Shown here one piece after another: positions 18,667 through 27,409 of a stretch of 62,731 nt of DNA. Within the stretch, counting starts at the first letter, position 1, and every line of letters begins with the position of its first letter. Under the pieces are notes generated by a model. The model saw nothing but the letters and a program-made list of their open reading frames with translations, had not been told where the DNA came from and did no database searches. A program made the translations under genes and the position numbers. Origin of the DNA: Granulicatella sp041433555 (GTDB lineage Bacteria > Bacillota > Bacilli > Lactobacillales > Aerococcaceae); NCBI RefSeq assembly GCF_041433555.1, contig NZ_JAPWBR010000011.1, positions 1-62,731 on the forward strand, read 5' to 3'.

Positions 18667-19614
18667 CTATTTAGCTCCAAGAATTTGTTCTTTACAATGA
18701 ACCAATGCTGTTAAAAACTCACAATATGGTGTTGGAACGCCATATTTTTGTCCTTTACGCACTACCGCTCCGTTGATGTAGTCGATTTCTGTTAAACGAT
18801 TATTTTCATTTAAGTCTTGATACATCGATGGGTGATGAAGCCCGATTGTTTCACGATTATAACAATTCGTTTCGATGAAATCTACAATTTCTGAAACATT
18901 TAACAGAATGTTTTCATTTTTTGCAACTTCTGAAAATTCTTTCACAATATTTTCAACAATCAAGTGTGCAGTCGTTGTAGAACCAAACTCATACATATTA
19001 CTCATCAAGATGGTGCAAAGTCCATTCATCGTTCCATTTACACATGCTTTCTTATAAATGGCGAATAGAATATTCTCAGAGTAAGACGCATTTAAACCGC
19101 CGCTGTTCAACACCTCAACGATTTCTTCAGCATTCGCTTTTGCCTCTGGTGTATCTACTAAGTTCTTCAAAGCTACCGTTCCACTACCGAAGAGTTTGAC
19201 GCGACCTGGTCCTTCCATTCCAGCCGTCCACATCGTATTTCCGATAAAGATATCTTCTTTTGGAACAAATTGTTCAATTACTTCTTCATGTCCAATTCCA
19301 TTGAGTAAGCAAAGGACTCTTGTTTCATCATGAATCACTGGTTTCAAATCTGTTAGCATACCTTCTAATTGCATCGCTTTTGTAAATAAAATGATTAGGT
19401 CACTTGTCATTGCTTCTGTGACTTCACTTTGAAGCACCGCTGGTAATTTTACAACGATTTCTTCTCCATTATAGTTTGCCTTTAGTCCTTCTTTTTGAAT
19501 GGCATCCACATGATCTTTCCATCCATCGACGAGGAGCACTTCATGCCCTGCTTGATGGAGCATTAACCCAAAGCGACTTCCCATAGCGCCAGCACCTGCG
19601 ATTGTAATTTTCAT
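18667..19614 (-). CDS. panE: 2-dehydropantoate 2-reductase (ApbA/PanE family)
   Basis: 315 aa from the ATG at 19614 with AAAGGAGG upstream. The frame continues to 19692 without a ribosome binding site. The N-terminal Rossmann motif is ITIAGAGAMGSRFG. LLNGIGHEE and VNGTMNGLCTIL match the ketopantoate-reductase fold, with the helical C-terminal domain at about 180-315. The family reduces ketopantoate with NADPH. No other pantothenate genes are nearby and the partner is a membrane transporter. It may therefore act on a different 2-oxo acid. Confidence 0.8.
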   Translation of the reverse strand: MKITIAGAGAMGSRFGLMLHQAGHEVLLVDGWKDHVDAIQKEGLKANYNGEEIVVKLPAVLQSEVTEAMTSDLIILFTKAMQLEGMLTDLKPVIHDETRVLCLLNGIGHEEVIEQFVPKEDIFIGNTMWTAGMEGPGRVKLFGSGTVALKNLVDTPEAKANAEEIVEVLNSGGLNASYSENILFAIYKKACVNGTMNGLCTILMSNMYEFGSTTTAHLIVENIVKEFSEVAKNENILLNVSEIVDFIETNCYNRETIGLHHPSMYQDLNENNRLTEIDYINGAVVRKGQKYGVPTPYCEFLTALVHCKEQILGAK

Positions 19615-19667
19615 TGTAATTCCTCCTTTATAATTAAAAAACTTATTGTTTCCGTCTTTATTCTTTG

Positions 19668-19683
19668 TTACAATTATTGTGTA
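19668..19683. promoter_or_regulatory. Candidate LysR operator between panE and the divergent LysR gene
   Basis: ACAAT-T-ATTGT (19670-19680) is a perfect inverted repeat with a one-base centre. It lies in the 100-base divergent spacer, upstream of both starts. Position and dyad fit a LysR-type recognition site. Confidence 0.45.
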
Positions 19684-19714
19684 GTATTTCACTTAAGAAA
19701 ACAGGAGATGTCAA

Positions 19715-20602
19715 ATGGATATTAAACACCTTCACTACTTCATTAGTATCGTTGACCATGGCGGATATTCCAATGCCGCTCGTAGTTTATTCATTACGCA
19801 ACCGACCCTTTCTCAAACCATTAAAAAATTAGAATCCGAATTACATACTCCGCTTTTTATTCAGCAAACTAACAATAGTATTCGACTGACTGAAGCTGGA
19901 CAGCTCTTATACGATAATGGTAAGAAAATCATTTCTTTGATGGAAGGGACTGTGGCTCAAATTCATGAGCTTAATCAACCTCAAAAAGAAACGATTCGAA
20001 TTGGGCTACCGACACTTTTTGCGATCAAATTAATGCCTGAGTTCTCGCGGTTTATGATGTCGCATCCTTCGATTCACTTAACGATGGTACAAGGCGGTTC
20101 GCGTGAGCTTCAAACTGCACTAGTGAATGAAGAAATCGACCTTGGTGTTCTCTCATTTCCAAAGATTGAGTCTGACATTATGATTGAACCGTTCCAGCAA
20201 CACTTCGTAGGTTATCACGCAAGTCTTGTCGTTCCTAAAGGGCATCCATTGGCTACAAGAGATTCCGTCACCTTTGAAGACTTAAAGGGTGAACGTTTCA
20301 GCACTCTGTCTAAACACTTTATGCTTGGAAAGTTATTACACCAACGCTCAAGATATTTTGGTTTTGAACCGAATATTGTTTATGTGGACGATAACTGGGA
20401 AGTACTCCTTGCCAGTCTTGCAACGTTTAACTCCGTTTGCATCATGGCGTTAGAGTATAAAGAATTTTACCCAGACGACAATCTTGTTTGGATTCCACTT
20501 CTGGATAAAAATGGATTTTTCCCAATCGGAGTTGCCTATCGTCCAAACGAAACATATTCGCAAAACATCTTAGAACTCATTGAATTATTACGAACTTTAT
20601 AA
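19715..20602 (+). CDS. LysR-family transcriptional regulator, divergent from panE-EIIC
   Basis: 295 aa. The N-terminal helix-turn-helix is VDHGGYSNAARSLFITQPTL followed by SQTIKKLESEL. The effector-binding domain from residue 90 contains TIRIGLPTLFAIKLMPEF. ACAGGAGATGTCAA precedes the ATG. The divergent arrangement suggests that it controls the panE-EIIC operon and its own synthesis. It is a different subfamily from the LysR at 16559. The ligand is unknown. Confidence 0.88.
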   Translation: MDIKHLHYFISIVDHGGYSNAARSLFITQPTLSQTIKKLESELHTPLFIQQTNNSIRLTEAGQLLYDNGKKIISLMEGTVAQIHELNQPQKETIRIGLPTLFAIKLMPEFSRFMMSHPSIHLTMVQGGSRELQTALVNEEIDLGVLSFPKIESDIMIEPFQQHFVGYHASLVVPKGHPLATRDSVTFEDLKGERFSTLSKHFMLGKLLHQRSRYFGFEPNIVYVDDNWEVLLASLATFNSVCIMALEYKEFYPDDNLVWIPLLDKNGFFPIGVAYRPNETYSQNILELIELLRTL

Positions 20603-20694
20603 GGATTCCTCTGTTTTCATTGTACCCTCCTTGTGAAGTTTTTACCAATTGAATTTTCTTATAGTTGTATTAGTTTTTCTTATAGAACAGCAAA

Positions 20695-20728
20695 AAAGGA
20701 ACTTACTTTTTTTAAAGTAAGTTCCTTT
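20695..20728. terminator. Bidirectional intrinsic terminator
   Basis: AAAGGAACTTACTTT, loop TTTT and AAAGTAAGTTCCTTT form a perfect 15-bp stem between the convergent lysR and pepS genes. Confidence 0.95.
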
Positions 20729-20748
20729 CGTTTTATAGATGAATTGAA

Positions 20749-21993
20749 CTAGATAGCCCAGTCTCCGTTACGGAAGATTGAAACAACAGTACCGTCTTCA
20801 CGGATACCGTCAACGTTCATTTCTGGTCCACCGATCATGAAGTCCACGTGAACATCAGCACGGTTTAATCCAGCTTCTCTTAATTCTTCTTCAGTTTCGA
20901 AGTTTTCTCCACCTTTAACGCTTGTTGCATAAGCAGAACCGATCGCTAAGTGGTTTGATGCATTTTCATCGAATAATGTGTTGAAGAATGTGATTCCTGA
21001 TTGTGAGATTGGTGATGGGTCGCTTACTAACGCAACTTCACCTAATCCAAGAGCACCATTGTTTTCGAATACTAAGTCTTTCATTACTTGGTCTCCTTTT
21101 TCAGCAGATACTTCTGTGATTTGGCCGTCTTTGAAAGTCACTTTGATGCCTTCGATAATGTTACCGTTGTAGCTCAATGGTTTTGTACTTGATACATATC
21201 CATCAGCGACGCGGAAATCAGGAGCTGAGAAGACTTCTTCTGTTGGCATGTTTGCGATGAAGTGTTCTCCTTGAGCGTTCAAGCTTCCAGCACTTTCCCA
21301 AACATGGTTTTTAGGCATTCCAAGAGTTAAGTCTGTTCCTGGTGCAGTGTAGTGTAGTTTCACGAATTGTTCTTTGTTTAAGATAGAAGCTTTAGCATCT
21401 AATTTTTCTTCATGTTCTTTCCAAGCTGCCACTGGATCATCAGCGTATACACGGCAAGTTTTGAAGATTTGATCCCATAATAAATCTACTGCTTCTTCGT
21501 CAGTTGCAGCATTAGGGAAAACTTTCTTCGCCCATTCTTTACCTGCAGCAGCTGCTACAGTCCAGCTCACTTTGTTGGCTTGTGTTGCTGTACGTAATGG
21601 TTTTAATGCAAGGCTTAATGCTTTTGTTGATTTTTGAAGACGTTCTGCTGATACTCCAGCGAATGCATCTGGGTCAGCTGAGCGAACGTTTAAGCGGCTT
21701 GCTTTCTTCTCTAATAAGTAGTTCATTTCTGCTACACGGTATTCTGGAACGTTTGTGATACGGTCTTCTGCAGCGTGTAATAAGCGTTCACGGCCTACGA
21801 AATCGTCTGCCCATGATACGATTACTTCGCTTGCTCCGTGTGCATAAGCTTCTTTTACTAATAAACGAGCTAAAGGTGCTTGGTCTACGTCAATCACAAT
21901 ATTCACTGTGTGACCTGGTTGCACGTTAATCCCTGTTGAGATTAATAATTTAGCGTATTTTTCTAAGTTTTTGTCGAAATCTTTTAATACCAT
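20749..21993 (-). CDS. pepS: Aminopeptidase PepS (M29 metallopeptidase)
   Basis: 414 aa, cytoplasmic and without a signal peptide. M29 enzymes remove N-terminal residues from peptides with two metal ions. Visible family segments are IANMPTEEVFSAPD, GALGLGEVALV, NASNHLAIGSAY and DVHVDFMIGGPEM, which carry the acidic and His metal ligands. The gene follows truA on the same strand after a 44-base gap and ends at its own terminator. In many Firmicutes rplM-rpsI would be here instead. Confidence 0.93.
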   Translation of the reverse strand: MVLKDFDKNLEKYAKLLISTGINVQPGHTVNIVIDVDQAPLARLLVKEAYAHGASEVIVSWADDFVGRERLLHAAEDRITNVPEYRVAEMNYLLEKKASRLNVRSADPDAFAGVSAERLQKSTKALSLALKPLRTATQANKVSWTVAAAAGKEWAKKVFPNAATDEEAVDLLWDQIFKTCRVYADDPVAAWKEHEEKLDAKASILNKEQFVKLHYTAPGTDLTLGMPKNHVWESAGSLNAQGEHFIANMPTEEVFSAPDFRVADGYVSSTKPLSYNGNIIEGIKVTFKDGQITEVSAEKGDQVMKDLVFENNGALGLGEVALVSDPSPISQSGITFFNTLFDENASNHLAIGSAYATSVKGGENFETEEELREAGLNRADVHVDFMIGGPEMNVDGIREDGTVVSIFRNGDWAI

Positions 21994-22037
21994 ATTGACA
22001 CTCCTTTTAAAATAACTATCTTCATCCTATCATATTT

Positions 22038-22787
22038 CTAGTTGAAATTCTTATAAAACACTTCATCTAGGTATAAACCATGAGCAGGAGCTGTTGGTCC
22101 TGCCGCATTTCGATCCATCGCTTCTAGAATTTGCTTCATCTCTTCTACTTCCCGTAAGCCGTCTCCAATTTGAAGCGCCGTTCCAACTAAAATGCGAACC
22201 ATATTGTAAAGGAAACCTTTACCCTCAAAAGTGAAAATTAATTCATCACCGTTTCTCTTCACTTCTGCTTTCGTCACAACGCGAACTTTGGAGTCTTTAT
22301 CGCTTTTTGTCGAACAAAAACTTGTAAAATCATGTTCTCCAATCACTGCTTCAAAAGCCTTGTTGATGCGGTCTACATCCGTTTTGAATGGGTGATGCAG
22401 CTCATACTGACGACGAAACGGGCTCTGTATAGCAGCAGTCGTTACTTTATAGATGTATCGTTTCCCTGTCACACTATAGCGCGCGTGGAAGTCTTCTGAC
22501 ACTGCCTCGGCCGAGACAATCCGAATTGACGTCGGTAATAAACTATTCATCGCACGAACAAGAGATACTGCTTCGATAGCTTTGGGATAGTCGATATGAA
22601 CGACTTGTCCGTTGGCATGCACCCCAGAGTCTGTACGACCAGAGCCACTAACAGGAATATATTGGCCCTTTGTCATCTTCTTCAGCGCTTTATTCAGTTC
22701 TGCTTGAATGCTATTCCCATTCTCTTGCACTTGAAATCCAACATACGGCGTACCATCATATTGAATGACGAGTTTATATCGCTGCAT
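22038..22787 (-). CDS. truA: tRNA pseudouridine(38-40) synthase
   Basis: 249 aa from the ATG at 22787, where GAAGGGAAAAGG precedes the start. The frame extends to 22820 but that part overlaps a terminator. The protein starts MQRYKLVIQYDGTPYVGFQ and carries the catalytic Asp in GSGRTDSGVHANGQV. It modifies U38-U40 in the anticodon arm. It follows ecfT, as in many Firmicutes, but a terminator separates the two genes. Confidence 0.95.
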   Translation of the reverse strand: MQRYKLVIQYDGTPYVGFQVQENGNSIQAELNKALKKMTKGQYIPVSGSGRTDSGVHANGQVVHIDYPKAIEAVSLVRAMNSLLPTSIRIVSAEAVSEDFHARYSVTGKRYIYKVTTAAIQSPFRRQYELHHPFKTDVDRINKAFEAVIGEHDFTSFCSTKSDKDSKVRVVTKAEVKRNGDELIFTFEGKGFLYNMVRILVGTALQIGDGLREVEEMKQILEAMDRNAAGPTAPAHGLYLDEVFYKNFN

Positions 22788-22803
22788 CCTTTTCCCTTCT
22801 TTC

Positions 22804-22830
22804 AAAAAAGAGCTTGACAAGTCAAGCTCC
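22804..22830 (-). terminator. Intrinsic terminator after ecfT
   Basis: On the minus strand GAGCTTGAC, loop TT and GTCAAGCTC are followed by TTTTTT. It lies between the ecfT stop and the truA start, so truA expression needs read-through or its own promoter. Confidence 0.85.
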
Positions 22831-22837
22831 TTATTTT

Positions 22838-23635
22838 TTATGCTTTTAATACAAATAATAAAATCGTTACGGCCACAAGGGATAATCCCGCAATGGCATC
22901 ACGCATTTCATAGTTTAGAACACGGTACTTACTGCGTCCGTCTCCGCCTTGGTATCCACGTGCTTCCATGGCTGTTGCCAAGTCTTCGGCACGGTTTAAT
23001 GAACTAACAAACAGCGGAATTAAGATTGGGATAATCGCCTTCATTTGTTCGAATAGATTTCCTTCTCCAAAATCAACCCCACGAGCCCGTTGCGCGTTCA
23101 TAATTTTTTGTGCTTCGTCCATTAATGTTGGTACAAAACGCAGTGCAATAGATAACATTAATGCCACTTCATGCACTGGGAATTTCACAACCGCTAATGG
23201 CCTCATTACAGCTTCAATTGCATCTGTTAATTGCAATGGCGCAGTTGTTAGTGTTAATAGCGTTGAAAACGAGATAATTAATACGAATCGTAAGAAGATG
23301 AATACCGCATTAATAAGCCCCTCAGATGTTACTTGAATGAATCCCCATTGGAAGTAGACGTCTCCACCACTTGTAAATAAGATTTGGAGCGCTACCGTAA
23401 AGAGAATCACCCAAATTAACGGTTTAATCCCTTTCCAGAAGAAACCTAATGGAATCTTCGATAAGAGTAAAGCAATCAGTGTATAGGCGATTAATAAGCC
23501 ATATGTCACCCAGTTATTCGCTAAGAAGATGACTAACACGAATGCAAATGTTCCAATTAATTTTGTTCTTGGATCGAGTTTATGAATCCATGAATCGCCT
23601 TGTAAGTAGCGACCTAAAATAAGTTTATCGAGCAC
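22838..23635 (-). CDS. ecfT: ECF transporter transmembrane subunit EcfT
   Basis: 265 aa from a GTG at 23633-23635, with GGAGGTGA six bases upstream. The open frame reaching 23668 would add 11 residues inside ecfA2. It is the shared membrane coupling subunit for vitamin-specific S components. Five to six hydrophobic segments are present, plus the two diagnostic Ala-Arg-Gly coupling motifs NAQRARGVDF and MEARGYQGG, which contact EcfA1/EcfA2. The start overlaps the ecfA2 stop by 11 bases. Confidence 0.95.
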   Translation of the reverse strand: MLDKLILGRYLQGDSWIHKLDPRTKLIGTFAFVLVIFLANNWVTYGLLIAYTLIALLLSKIPLGFFWKGIKPLIWVILFTVALQILFTSGGDVYFQWGFIQVTSEGLINAVFIFLRFVLIISFSTLLTLTTAPLQLTDAIEAVMRPLAVVKFPVHEVALMLSIALRFVPTLMDEAQKIMNAQRARGVDFGEGNLFEQMKAIIPILIPLFVSSLNRAEDLATAMEARGYQGGDGRSKYRVLNYEMRDAIAGLSLVAVTILLFVLKA

Positions 23636-24506
23636 TTGTGTCACCTCCGTTTTTCGAATGTGAAACAAGTAAGTCTGCTAAAGCGTCAAGGTTCATTGGA
23701 CGAGCGTCTGTTTGGAATCCTTTTGCTTTTAGCTTTTCAACAAACTGAACAGTCGAAGGCAAGCCTAGTTGTTTTTCTTGTAACCAAGCAGCATCCGCAA
23801 ACACTTCTTCAGGAGTCCCTGTTTTTACCACAGTTCCCTTTTCACACACAATGACGTAATCCGCATAATCGCTAACGTCATTCATTTGGTGTGTTACAAG
23901 GACGATTGTAATGCCTTTTTCGCGTTGGAGTTGCGCAAACATCTCCATCATCTCAAAGCGTCCTTTAGGATCTAATCCCGCTGTTGGTTCGTCTAAGACT
24001 AATACTTCTGGTTGCATCGCTAACACGCCAGCAATCGCTACACGACGCATTTGTCCCCCAGATAAATCAAATGGTGACTTATGTAAAACCTCTTCAGGAA
24101 GTCCCACAATCTTTAGCGTTTCTTTCGCTAGCTGGTTTGCTTCTTCTTCACTTGCTCCGAAGTTCTTTGGCCCAAAAGCAATATCTTTTTCAACCGTTTC
24201 TTCGAAGAGTTGTGATTCTGGAAATTGGAATACGATACCGACTTTTTGGCGCAGTGGCTTCAAGTCTTTATTGCTCGTTTCAGAATCAACTACACGGTCG
24301 CCAAGTGTTACCGTACCCGATGTTGGTTTCAGTAACGCATTTAAGTGTTGTAAAATAGTCGATTTCCCAGAACCTGTATGTCCGATGATAGCCGTGTACT
24401 TTCCTGATGGAATATTGAAGTTCACATCAAATAGCGCACGTGTTTCAAAAGGTGTGTTTGCTTGGTATGCGAAATTTACTTCGTTAAAACGGATGTCCAT
24501 AACCAT
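23625..24506 (-). CDS. ecfA2: ECF transporter ATPase EcfA2
   Basis: 293 aa. Walker A is IGHTGSGKST, the signature is LSGGQMRRVAIAG, and Walker B is VLVLDEPTAGLDPKG. The Q-loop FQFPESQLFEETV is typical of the ECF ATPase pair. It energises vitamin uptake together with EcfA1 and EcfT. Starts at 24506 and 24500 are both possible; the gene overlaps ecfA1 by about 31 bases either way. Confidence 0.95.
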   Translation of the reverse strand: MVMDIRFNEVNFAYQANTPFETRALFDVNFNIPSGKYTAIIGHTGSGKSTILQHLNALLKPTSGTVTLGDRVVDSETSNKDLKPLRQKVGIVFQFPESQLFEETVEKDIAFGPKNFGASEEEANQLAKETLKIVGLPEEVLHKSPFDLSGGQMRRVAIAGVLAMQPEVLVLDEPTAGLDPKGRFEMMEMFAQLQREKGITIVLVTHQMNDVSDYADYVIVCEKGTVVKTGTPEEVFADAAWLQEKQLGLPSTVQFVEKLKAKGFQTDARPMNLDALADLLVSHSKNGGDTSAR

Positions 24507-25327
24507 TCCACCAACCCTTCTTCATCAAGATACGCTTCAGGAACTTCCATCCCTTTTTCGCGAAGTACTTCGATTAATTTCTCAGCAAACGGCACATCGA
24601 GTCCCTTTTCAACAAGCTTCGTACCTAATTTGAAGATCTCTTCAGGAGTTCCGATTTGTTGAATTTGACCTTGTTCCATTAACACAATACGGTCTGCTTG
24701 TGCTGCTTCATCTAAATCATGTGTAATCGAAATGACCGTAATATTTTTTTCTTTGTGTAATTTTTGAATCGTGCCGATAACTTCCATGCGTCCTTTAGGA
24801 TCTAGCATCGAAGTGGCTTCGTCAAGAATAATGACAGAAGGTTCTAGGGCTGTTACACCAGCAATCGCCACACGTTGCTTTTGACCTCCTGATAGTCGTG
24901 CAGGTTCCTTCGTTCTGAAGTCACTCATTTTCACCATTTCAAGAACGCGTGTCACACGCTCTAACATTTCTTCTCGAGGGAGTCCGATATTTTCTAATCC
25001 GAAGGCAATGTCATCCTCCACCGTTGTCCCAACAAATTGGTTGTCTGGATTTTGGAAGACCATCCCTACTGCGCGTCTAGCGTCATATACAGTCTCGTCA
25101 TTTAAAACAACACCATTAATCAGAACTTCTCCGCTACCTGCTTCGATAAGCCCATTCATGACTTTGGCTAATGTTGATTTCCCTGATCCATTATGCCCGA
25201 TGATGGCTAACCATTCACCGCGTTCGACCTTTAAAGATACTCCAGCCAACGCTTCACGCTCATCCTCTTCATGATAACGATAATGGATGTTATTTAACTC
25301 AATAATTGTTGATTGCAACGGGGACAC
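24476..25327 (-). CDS. ecfA1: ECF transporter ATPase EcfA1
   Basis: 283 aa from a GTG at 25325-25327, with AAGGGAAAGGG directly upstream. A TTG at 25318 spaced 8 bases from AAGGGG is an alternative. The open frame runs back to 25429 through terminator hairpins and is not credible there. Walker A is IGHNGSGKST, the Q-loop is FQNPDNQFVG, the signature is LSGGQKQRVAIAG, and Walker B is VIILDEATSMLD. It is the first gene of ecfA1-ecfA2-ecfT and lies 239 bases downstream of rplQ behind terminator-like hairpins. Confidence 0.93.
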   Translation of the reverse strand: MSPLQSTIIELNNIHYRYHEEDEREALAGVSLKVERGEWLAIIGHNGSGKSTLAKVMNGLIEAGSGEVLINGVVLNDETVYDARRAVGMVFQNPDNQFVGTTVEDDIAFGLENIGLPREEMLERVTRVLEMVKMSDFRTKEPARLSGGQKQRVAIAGVTALEPSVIILDEATSMLDPKGRMEVIGTIQKLHKEKNITVISITHDLDEAAQADRIVLMEQGQIQQIGTPEEIFKLGTKLVEKGLDVPFAEKLIEVLREKGMEVPEAYLDEEGLVEWLWTSVLTK

Positions 25328-25369
25328 CCCTTTCCCTTTTCCTATGTATGTATAAAAATATGTATAAAT

Positions 25370-25399
25370 AAAAAAACACACTTTTTCATGATGAAGTGC
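25370..25399 (-). terminator. Terminator-like hairpin upstream of ecfA1
   Basis: On the minus strand CACTT, loop and AAGTG are followed by a TTTTTTTATTT tract. It is the third hairpin in the rplQ-ecfA1 spacer. Confidence 0.6.
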
Positions 25400-25402
25400 T
25401 CC

Positions 25403-25422
25403 CCCGCCAAAAACTTGGCGGG
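25403..25422. other. GC-rich hairpin in the rplQ-ecfA1 spacer
   Basis: CCCGCCAA, loop AAAC and TTGGCGGG form a perfect 8-bp stem. No T-run follows directly. It may act with the adjacent hairpin at 25370 as one compound terminator. Confidence 0.6.
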
Positions 25423-25449
25423 AAAACAACGAGCTAGACTAAATAATCT

Positions 25450-25481
25450 GAGAAAGAATAAGGCTACCTGTTCAGTAGCCC
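25450..25481 (-). terminator. Terminator at the end of the alpha operon
   Basis: On the minus strand GGCTAC, loop and GTAGCC are followed by TTATTCTTTCT, about 85 bases after the rplQ stop. Confidence 0.65.
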
Positions 25482-25566
25482 CAGACTTTCCATCTTAATA
25501 AGCAAGATGATTATTACCATCATGACGCTCTTTTCAACCATCGAAAAGTGTTCGATTGAATGTTTA

Positions 25567-25947
25567 TTAAACTAATTCAATGATAACCATTGGTGCAGCA
25601 TCGCCACGACGAGGTTCAGTTTTAAGAATACGAGTGTATCCACCTTGACGTTCGCTGTAACGTGATGCTAAATCATTAAATAATTTTTGTAACGCTGTTT
25701 CAACAACGATTGATTCGCCTTCTTCACGAACATCTGCTACTTCGTTACGTACAAATGCAGCTGCTTGACGGCGAGCATGTAAGTCACCACGTTTACCTAA
25801 AGTAATCATTTTTTCTACAGTAGAACGGATTTCTTTAGCACGAGCTTCAGTTGTAACGATACGTTCGTTAATAATTAAGTCAGTTGTCAAGTCACGTAAT
25901 AACGCTTTACGTTGTGAACTTGTACGTCCTAATTTACGATAAGCCAT
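25567..25947 (-). CDS. rplQ: 50S ribosomal protein L17
   Basis: 126 aa, full family length. It starts MAYRKLGRTSSQRKALLRDL, the L17 N-terminus, and ends with RGDAAPMVIIELV. L17 binds 23S rRNA near the peptide exit side of the large subunit. It is the last gene of the alpha operon, 31 bases after rpoA. An AAGGAGG ribosome binding site is present, and terminator hairpins follow at 25370-25481. Confidence 0.98.
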   Translation of the reverse strand: MAYRKLGRTSSQRKALLRDLTTDLIINERIVTTEARAKEIRSTVEKMITLGKRGDLHARRQAAAFVRNEVADVREEGESIVVETALQKLFNDLASRYSERQGGYTRILKTEPRRGDAAPMVIIELV

Positions 25948-25978
25948 TTTTAATATTCCTCCTTCTTAAGAGTTTCTA

Positions 25979-26926
25979 TTAGTCTTCACGACGTAAGTCT
26001 AAATTTAAATCGATTAATTTTTGTTTCACTTCTTCAAGCGATTTACGACCTAAGTTACGTACTTTGATCATTTCCGCTTCAGACTTGCTTGTTAATTCAT
26101 GTACTGTGTTAATTCCAGCACGTTTTAAGCAGTTATATGAACGAACTGATAAATCTAGTTCTTCAATAGTCATTTCAAGAAGACGTTCTTTTTGAGTTTC
26201 TTCTTTTTCGACCATGATTTCCATAGGATGTGCTTCATTTGTTAAATTAACAAAGATATTTAAGTGCTCAGTTAAGATACGAGCCGCTAAACTAACAGCA
26301 TCTTGAGGAGCGATTGAACCATCTGTCCATACATCAAGAGTTAGTTTATCATAAATATTTTTTTGACCAATACGAGTGTTTTCGACTTGGTAGTTCACTT
26401 TACTAATCGGAGTATAAATAGAATCAATTGGGATTACACCAATTGGCATATTATCAGATTTATTGTAGTCAGAGCGAACATATCCACGACCATTTTTAGC
26501 ATTCATACGAACATGGAAGTGATATCCTTCAGCTACTGTACAGATATATAAATCAGGGTTTAGAACTTGAATGTCGCTATCATGTTTGATATCGCCTGCA
26601 GTTACTACCGCTGGACCTTTAACATCAATTTCTAATACTTTATTTTCATCTTCAGTGAAAGACTTCAATGCAATTTTTTTAATGTTTAAAATGATTGCAG
26701 CTACGTCTTCAACCACGCCATCTATTGTTGAAAATTCATGTAAAACGCCATCCATTTGGATATCTGTTACTGCAGTACCAGGGAGTGACGATAATAAGAT
26801 TCGGCGTAATGAGTTCCCTAAGGTAGTACCATAACCGCGTTCAAGTGGCTCAACAACGAATTTACCAAACTTTGCATCTTCGCTGATTTCGATCGTTTCA
26901 ATTTTTGGTTTTTCAATTTCGATCAT
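25979..26926 (-). CDS. rpoA: RNA polymerase alpha subunit
   Basis: 315 aa from the ATG at 26926, which has AAAGGGG upstream; the ATG at 26944 lies before this site. The N-terminal assembly domain (about 1-230) includes EPLERGYGTTLGNSLRRILL, the dimer and beta-binding region. The C-terminal domain (about 245-315) carries LDLSVRSYNCLKRAGI and VRNLGRKSLEEVKQKL, the UP-element and activator-binding helices. It lies between rpsK and rplQ as usual. Confidence 0.98.
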   Translation of the reverse strand: MIEIEKPKIETIEISEDAKFGKFVVEPLERGYGTTLGNSLRRILLSSLPGTAVTDIQMDGVLHEFSTIDGVVEDVAAIILNIKKIALKSFTEDENKVLEIDVKGPAVVTAGDIKHDSDIQVLNPDLYICTVAEGYHFHVRMNAKNGRGYVRSDYNKSDNMPIGVIPIDSIYTPISKVNYQVENTRIGQKNIYDKLTLDVWTDGSIAPQDAVSLAARILTEHLNIFVNLTNEAHPMEIMVEKEETQKERLLEMTIEELDLSVRSYNCLKRAGINTVHELTSKSEAEMIKVRNLGRKSLEEVKQKLIDLNLDLRRED

Positions 26927-26995
26927 GTTTTTTACCCCTTTCAAAACGTACGTTCAATGTGCGATTGTCCGACAAAATTCAACAATAACAATCCA

Positions 26996-27382
26996 TTACA
27001 CACGACGGCGTTTTGGAGGACGACATCCATTATGAGGGATTGGTGTTACGTCACGAATTGCTGTCACTTCTAATCCAGTAGCTTGTAATGAACGAATAGC
27101 AGCTTCACGACCTGAACCAGGACCTTTAACAGAAACTTCTACAGTTTTCATTCCATGCTCCATTGAACCTTTTGCAGCAGATTCAGCAGCCATTTGAGCA
27201 GCAAATGGTGTTGATTTTTTAGAACCTTTAAATCCTAAAGCACCTGCAGAAGACCATGAAACAGCATTACCATGAACGTCTGTAATCATAACAATTGTAT
27301 TATTAAATGTTGAACGGATGTGTGCTACACCAGATTCAATATTCTTTTTCACGCGGCGTTTGCGTACAACTTTCTTTGCCAT
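26996..27382 (-). CDS. rpsK: 30S ribosomal protein S11
   Basis: 128 aa. Contains THNG-type loop VTPIPHNGCRPPKRRRV at the C-terminus and FNNTIVMITDVHGNAVSW near residue 30, both hallmarks of S11. It forms part of the 30S platform near the E site. It lies between rpsM and rpoA with a strong AAGGAGG upstream. Confidence 0.98.
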   Translation of the reverse strand: MAKKVVRKRRVKKNIESGVAHIRSTFNNTIVMITDVHGNAVSWSSAGALGFKGSKKSTPFAAQMAAESAAKGSMEHGMKTVEVSVKGPGSGREAAIRSLQATGLEVTAIRDVTPIPHNGCRPPKRRRV

Positions 27383-27409
27383 GAAGAATTAACCTCCTTC
27401 TTCTCTAAA

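Noticed and set aside
23911..24633. 240-codon plus-strand open frame
   Set aside because: It is antisense to ecfA2 and ecfA1, which have complete Walker motifs. Its peptide has no family features.
25328..25429. N-terminal extension of EcfA1
   Set aside because: It passes through two hairpins and would place a hydrophobic peptide before the ATPase domain.
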